Below are positions 58,030-64,000 of a DNA stretch of 64,000 bases, piece by piece. The first letter of the stretch is position 1; every line of letters starts with the position of its first letter. Source of the stretch: Vibrio astriarenae. GTDB lineage: Bacteria; Pseudomonadota; Gammaproteobacteria; Enterobacterales; Vibrionaceae. A program made the translations under genes and the position numbers. The stretch is from assembly GCF_010587385.1 (NCBI RefSeq), contig NZ_CP047475.1, positions 3,056,327 through 3,120,326 of the forward strand. Direction: 5' to 3'. The notes below the pieces were generated by a model, which was given only the letters and a program-made list of their open reading frames with translations, did not search any database and had not been told where the DNA came from.

Positions 58030-58413
58030 TTAGCTCTTTATCAAAAATTGAAAGCCGATCCATGCTGCCGAAATACTTAGCAAGACATTCAACAAGACAT
58101 TCAATCCCATCTTAAAGAATGCCCCCTGCTGCATCAGCAGCACGTTGTCCATTGAGAAAGTCGAGAAGGTCGTCAGCGCGCCTAGAAAGCCAAGCCCGAT
58201 GATCTGACGCCATGGTTCGGTAGCAAGCATCTCGTTTTCGAATGCGGCAATCAAGCAACCCATAGCAAAAGAACCCACCACATTGACTGTCAGTGTGCCA
58301 TAAGGGAATCCACGACCAAAAAGCTGTACACACAACTCCGAAACTAAATATCTAGAACAAGCACCAAATGCGCCACCAAGTGCAATAAAGCCCAAAATGG
58401 AAAGTTGCCCCAT
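58030..58413 (-). CDS. crcB: Fluoride ion channel CrcB/FluC
   Basis: A 127-residue inner-membrane protein with four helices. It has G-G-A-F-G-A-C-S-R-Y, P-Y-G-T-L-T-V-N-V-x-G-S-F-A-M-G and G-F-L-G-A-L-T-T-F-S-T-F-S, the Asn and double-Phe elements of the dual-topology fluoride channel. It expels fluoride. I see no fluoride riboswitch upstream. Confidence 0.95.
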   Translation of the reverse strand: MGQLSILGFIALGGAFGACSRYLVSELCVQLFGRGFPYGTLTVNVVGSFAMGCLIAAFENEMLATEPWRQIIGLGFLGALTTFSTFSMDNVLLMQQGAFFKMGLNVLLNVLLSISAAWIGFQFLIKS

Positions 58414-58548
58414 TTATCCTCTCCCATCCGTCAAAAGTGTCGAAAAATCATGCAAACAAGTATACGTGATTACCCACAAACAACAATAAAATGAAAAAGT
58501 TACAGGAGTCACTTTTAGGCCGTTTTATCGACTGGCAATTAATAGACG

Positions 58549-58575
58549 TAAAAAAGGGTGCCACTTGGGCACCCT
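58549..58575 (-). terminator. Terminator of ibpA
   Basis: An AGGGTGCC/GGCACCCT stem with TTTTTTACG on the minus strand, 19 bp after the ibpA stop. Confidence 0.85.
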
Positions 58576-58593
58576 ATTCGAATTTAGTAGAGA

Positions 58594-59028
58594 TTAACCT
58601 TCTAGCAAGTTGCTGCCATTAATGGCAATCTTGCGAGGTTTCATCGCTTCAGGGATTTCGCGCTCTAGGTCCACATGCAGTAAGCCATTTTCCATTGTTG
58701 CGCCAGTTACCTTCACATAATCAGCCAATTGGAACTTACGCTCAAAATCACGCTCTGCGATACCTTGATAAACGTAGTTCTTGCCCTCATCTGCTTTACG
58801 CTCACCTTTAACGATCAGCATGTTCTCTTTTTGAGTAAGGTCGATTTGGTCATCAGCGAAACCGGCTACAGCCATTGTAATGCGGTAGTGGTTATCATCT
58901 TTCTGTTCAATATTGTATGGAGGGTAACCGCCTGAGCTGTTTTTCGCTGTGTTTGCTTCCATCATGTTGAATAGACGATCGAAGCCAATTGCGTTGCGGT
59001 ATAGTGGTGTGAAATCTACAGTTCTCAT
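58594..59028 (-). CDS. ibpA: Hsp20-family small heat-shock protein
   Basis: A 144-residue chaperone of the IbpA/IbpB type: N-terminal [15 protein letters not shown], an alpha-crystallin domain (about 35-125), the A-x-x-x-n-G-L-L motif (M-E-N-G-L-L-H-V) and a C-terminal tail with the I-A-I pairing motif. It binds unfolding proteins to prevent irreversible aggregation. AAGGA precedes ATG 59028. A long leader and a sigma-32 promoter lie upstream. Confidence 0.95.
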   Translation of the reverse strand: MRTVDFTPLYRNAIGFDRLFNMMEANTAKNSSGGYPPYNIEQKDDNHYRITMAVAGFADDQIDLTQKENMLIVKGERKADEGKNYVYQGIAERDFERKFQLADYVKVTGATMENGLLHVDLEREIPEAMKPRKIAINGSNLLEG

Positions 59029-59276
59029 AATGCTATCCTTTTTAGTAAGCAATAGTCTTAGCGTGAACGCACTCAATCGACACTGAGAGTGATCGAGGTA
59101 CTGGCTAAGAGATCCTTTTGATACTCCACTGGTCTCACCTTGGACGATGCTGGGACATATCTGGGATCGATTTAAAAGTCATCTGCTGCTGACCTATCCT
59201 CTCTTGAGCGACAGCCAGTCAACACGTTCAGAGTTGAAGCACTTCTAGTCTCTAGCAAGTACCTCAGCCTCTTCAT
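59029..59276 (-). promoter_or_regulatory. Long 5' leader of ibpA, possible RNA thermometer
   Basis: The transcript from the sigma-32 promoter has about 248 untranslated bases with no open frame. Next to the start codon, TTGCT (near 59049) can pair across the Shine-Dalgarno AAGGATAGCA, as in ROSE-type thermometers of ibpA genes. The fold is inferred by eye. Confidence 0.5.
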
Positions 59277-59282
59277 AAATAG

Positions 59283-59311
59283 ATATGTGGACGCGACAAA
59301 TCACTTTCAAG
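59283..59311 (-). promoter_or_regulatory. Sigma-32 heat-shock promoter of ibpA
   Basis: CTTGAAA (59305-59311), 14 bp, then CCACATAT (59283-59290): one mismatch from the sigma-32 consensus CTTGAAA-N13-15-CCCCATNT. Confidence 0.85.
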
Positions 59312-59362
59312 CGAAAAAACAAAATTATTTTTCTTCTCCTTATTTTTTATGACGTTATAAAC

Positions 59363-59392
59363 AAAAAAAACACCGCCGAGTTGGCGGTGTTC
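59363..59392 (-). terminator. Terminator of gyrB
   Basis: An ACACCGCC/GGCGGTGT stem with eight T on the minus strand, 30 bp after the gyrB stop. It isolates ibpA from gyrB. Confidence 0.92.
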
Positions 59393-59421
59393 TGATGACT
59401 CTATGATGAAAAAGCGACGGC

Positions 59422-61842
<2,421 letters not shown>

Positions 61843-61853
61843 TTACTCTCTAT

Positions 61854-62945
61854 TTATCTTTGCTCAATATTGCCCTGTTCCACATGGAACAGCTTACCTT
61901 GCTCATCGCGCATATCGGCGATTTGCTCTTCGGTGATCGAGCTTACAAAAACTTGAGCCCCCGTCGCCTTCAAGCAGTCAGCAAGACGCTTACGACGTTG
62001 GCTATCTAATTCAGATGCAAAGTCATCAATAAGATAGATACACGGCTTTTCGGTCACTTGAGTCAGGTGTTGTCCCTGAGCGACACGCAGCGCGCACACC
62101 ATCAACTTGAGTTGACCGCGTGACAACACATCCTCAACCGGAGTGCCGTTCACTTTAATGCGTAGATCAGCTTTATTTGGGCCACTAAAGGTGTACCCGA
62201 GCGACTGATCGCGCTCAAAATTTCGTTCTAGCAACTGGTCATAAGGGGTATCCTTGTCCCAGCCCCTATAATACTTCAATTGAATATCAAATTCTGGCAA
62301 AAATGCTTGGCACATCTCTTGTGCCACCGTGGTCATCTGCTCCACATAAGCTTGTCGCCAATGGCTGATTTTCTCTGCCAATTCTGCTAGCTGCTTGTCC
62401 CAGTAGCTTAGCTCGCGATAGCTCTTGGCATCTTTGAGCAATGCGTTTCGTTGCTTGTTAAGACGCTTAAATCGTCCCCACGCTTCATGAAAACCCGCTT
62501 CGGTGTGAAACACCCCCCAGTCGATAAACGCACGACGGAATTTAGGGCCATCGGTCAAGAGCTCAAACCCTTCAGGGTGAATCAATTGCAGTGGCAAAAT
62601 CTTCGCGAGCTGAGCCAACTTTTGCCCAGACTGACCGCCTATTTTAACCTCTGTTGAGCCATCACGCTGCTTATTTATGCCAACAGGTAGCTCAAATTGA
62701 TCGCGTGTCAAAGAATGCTCTTGGACGCGACCATGAACAAACAGTTCAGGCTGGTCATTTTGAATCACGCGTCCGGTTAAAGTGCTTTTAAAAGAACGAC
62801 CATGACCTAGTAAATAGATAGCTTCAAGAACGCTGGTTTTGCCACTGCCATTGGCACCGACAAGAAAATTAAAGCCTGGTGACGGGTGAATGTCACAGGC
62901 TTTAATATTACGGAACTGCTGAATAATCAGACGAGAGAGAGGCAT
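61854..62945 (-). CDS. recF: DNA replication/repair protein RecF
   Basis: A 363-residue SMC-like ATPase. Walker A is G-A-N-G-S-G-K-T-S (about 33-41), the signature is L-S-R-G-Q-L-K, and Walker B is [12 protein letters not shown]. RecF with RecO/RecR loads RecA at gaps. It begins 1 bp after dnaN stops, a conserved arrangement. Confidence 0.97.
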   Translation of the reverse strand: MPLSRLIIQQFRNIKACDIHPSPGFNFLVGANGSGKTSVLEAIYLLGHGRSFKSTLTGRVIQNDQPELFVHGRVQEHSLTRDQFELPVGINKQRDGSTEVKIGGQSGQKLAQLAKILPLQLIHPEGFELLTDGPKFRRAFIDWGVFHTEAGFHEAWGRFKRLNKQRNALLKDAKSYRELSYWDKQLAELAEKISHWRQAYVEQMTTVAQEMCQAFLPEFDIQLKYYRGWDKDTPYDQLLERNFERDQSLGYTFSGPNKADLRIKVNGTPVEDVLSRGQLKLMVCALRVAQGQHLTQVTEKPCIYLIDDFASELDSQRRKRLADCLKATGAQVFVSSITEEQIADMRDEQGKLFHVEQGNIEQR

Positions 62946-62946
62946 T

Positions 62947-64000
62947 CTAGAGTCGAATTGGCATCACAACGTACATAGCGCTGTCATCATCGGCGTTCTC
63001 AATCAGCGCACTCGCATTGGCGCTCGACATCGACAGTCGGACGGTTTCACAACGCAAGGTGTTCAGAACATCCAGAACGTAGTTTACGTTGAAGCCAATC
63101 TCAATCGCTTCGCCCTCGAACTGCACATCCAATAGCTCTTCTGCTTCTTCCTGCTCTGGGTTATTGGCGGTAATGCGCATATCACCACCATCAAGATTGA
63201 CACGCACACCACGGAATTTCTCGTTAGATAAAATCGCAGCGCGAGAGAAGGCTTGACGCAACTCATCGCAGCTCGCTTCTAGCGTTTTGTCAGTACTTTG
63301 TGGCATGACACGGCGGTAATCTGGGAAGCGACCATCCACCAGCTTAGAAGTGAAGGTAAAGTTGTTTACCTCCGCACGTAGGTTTGAGCTACCAATTTGC
63401 AGTTCGACAACTTGCTCAGGTGCATCAAGCAGTTTCACCAACTCCTGGACACCCTTGCGTGGCAAAATAATCTGTTGATTTTCTGCCGCCGCACTCAATT
63501 CAGTTTGCGACACCGCCATACGGTGACCATCGGTTGCGACACTGCGCAAAGTGGTGCCGTCAATCTCAAATAGCATACCGTTGAGGTAGTAGCGCACGTC
63601 TTGGTTAGCCATCGAAAACTGAGTTTTATCGATCAGTGCTTTCAGCTCTGCCTGTGTCAGGCTGATCGCAACGTCACTCTGCCAATCTTCAATATTAGGG
63701 AAGTCATTCGCAGGGAGTGTGGCAAGAGAGAATCGACTGCGCCCAGAGCGCACTTGCACACGCTCTCCTTCAAGTACGAAGGTAATTTGAGAAGCGTCAG
63801 GCAAGCTGCGGCAGATATCAAGAAACTTACGTGACGGAACGGTAATACTGCCCGCTTCACAATCGCTCTCTAACGCCACCTTACTGACCAGCTCAACCTC
63901 TAGGTCTGTCGCTGTCATCGATAGCGTGTTGTTCTCAACCTTAATTAAAAGGTTACCGAGAATGGGTAGCGTTGGACGACCACCCAATGCACCAGAAACT
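62947..64000 (-). CDS. dnaN: DNA polymerase III beta clamp, 5' end outside window
   Basis: The frame is open to the window edge, with V-S-G-A-L upstream of [12 protein letters not shown], so about 17 N-terminal residues lie beyond it. Three tandem clamp domains can be followed; [25 protein letters not shown] and the C-terminal Y-V-V-M-P-I-R-L are near-identical to E. coli DnaN. The clamp tethers polymerase III to DNA. dnaA should be the next gene upstream. Confidence 0.97.
   Translation of the reverse strand, partial: VSGALGGRPTLPILGNLLIKVENNTLSMTATDLEVELVSKVALESDCEAGSITVPSRKFLDICRSLPDASQITFVLEGERVQVRSGRSRFSLATLPANDFPNIEDWQSDVAISLTQAELKALIDKTQFSMANQDVRYYLNGMLFEIDGTTLRSVATDGHRMAVSQTELSAAAENQQIILPRKGVQELVKLLDAPEQVVELQIGSSNLRAEVNNFTFTSKLVDGRFPDYRRVMPQSTDKTLEASCDELRQAFSRAAILSNEKFRGVRVNLDGGDMRITANNPEQEEAEELLDVQFEGEAIEIGFNVNYVLDVLNTLRCETVRLSMSSANASALIENADDDSAMYVVMPIRL

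Noticed and set aside
58414..58520. A fluoride riboswitch upstream of crcB
   Set aside because: The conserved crcB-motif sequences could not be found between crcB and the ibpA terminator.
61876..61891. TGTTCCACATGGAACA as a fourth parS
   Set aside because: It breaks the invariant CACGTGAAAC core at two positions and encodes the normal RecF C-terminus.
62947..63987. A short dnaN starting at the TTG at 63987
   Set aside because: The frame continues to the window edge with residues matching the true DnaN N-terminus, so the gene is cut by the window, not shortened.

Overview
The window is a gene-dense stretch of the main chromosome of a Vibrio (Vibrionaceae, Gammaproteobacteria), close to the replication origin. 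The evidence is dnaN-recF-gyrB at the right end, three ParB-binding parS sites at 48.5-55.3 kb, a vexRAB-type efflux locus, tsrA, a uspB-ftnA-uspA block, and three conserved small RNAs in their usual neighbourhoods (a CsrB/CsrC-type RNA and Spot 42 around engB, RyhB between polA and hemB). Many neighbours occur in the same relative order on V. cholerae chromosome 1; that comparison is from memory. No prophage, integron, insertion sequence or CRISPR array is visible.

Layout. 0.1-2.2 kb: a TraF-family outer-membrane protein and a SPOR-domain protein. 2.4-7.9 kb: a dipeptide/oligopeptide ABC importer operon read leftward (fused double ATPase, binding protein, two permeases) with a strong hairpin after the binding-protein gene. 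8.5-9.3 kb: tRNA operon Arg-His-Pro-His-Pro plus a decayed duplicate of the tRNA-Pro 3' end. 9.6-12.2 kb: cytochrome c5 and Rep helicase. 12.5-17.3 kb: TetR regulator plus RND efflux adaptor and pump, with a perfect palindromic operator. 17.4-20.4 kb: ubiK, ilvC and ilvY with two IlvY boxes. 20.5-23.6 kb: hemN, a DUF2489 gene, yihI and a methyltransferase. 23.7-30.4 kb: CsrB/C-like RNA, cytochrome c4, engB, a candidate sRNA, Spot 42, polA, RyhB and a GNAT gene. 30.5-38.8 kb: hemB, tatD, tatABC, ubiBJE and rmuC. 38.9-43.3 kb: an EamA transporter, a PAS-GGDEF-EAL protein and a flavoprotein. 43.4-46.4 kb: uspB, ferritin, uspA, a probably Fur-controlled Lys/Cys-rich protein, and rsmJ. 46.5-51.5 kb: asnC, tsrA, an MFS exporter with a divergent LysR regulator, and an aminopeptidase P. 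51.6-58.0 kb: thiCEFSGH behind a TPP riboswitch. 58.0-64.0 kb: crcB, ibpA with a sigma-32 promoter, gyrB, recF and partial dnaN.

Functionally the window combines replication and segregation (dnaN, recF, gyrB, parS, polA, rep), respiration and its cofactors (two c-type cytochromes, ubiBEJK, hemB, hemN), protein export (Tat), thiamine and branched-chain amino-acid synthesis, iron control (RyhB, ferritin, a Fur-box gene), and post-transcriptional regulation by small RNAs.

The most useful observations outside ordinary genes are the parS cluster (two sites inside coding sequence), the minus-strand small-RNA cluster at 23.7-29.9 kb including one uncharacterised candidate, two 7-bp tandem arrays that abut stop codons, the duplicated tRNA-Pro end, a Fur box in front of an unknown gene beside ferritin, a LexA-like box between rmuC and a transporter gene, and a thiE gene with a ThiD-like N-terminal remnant. 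No wholly new multi-gene system is evident.
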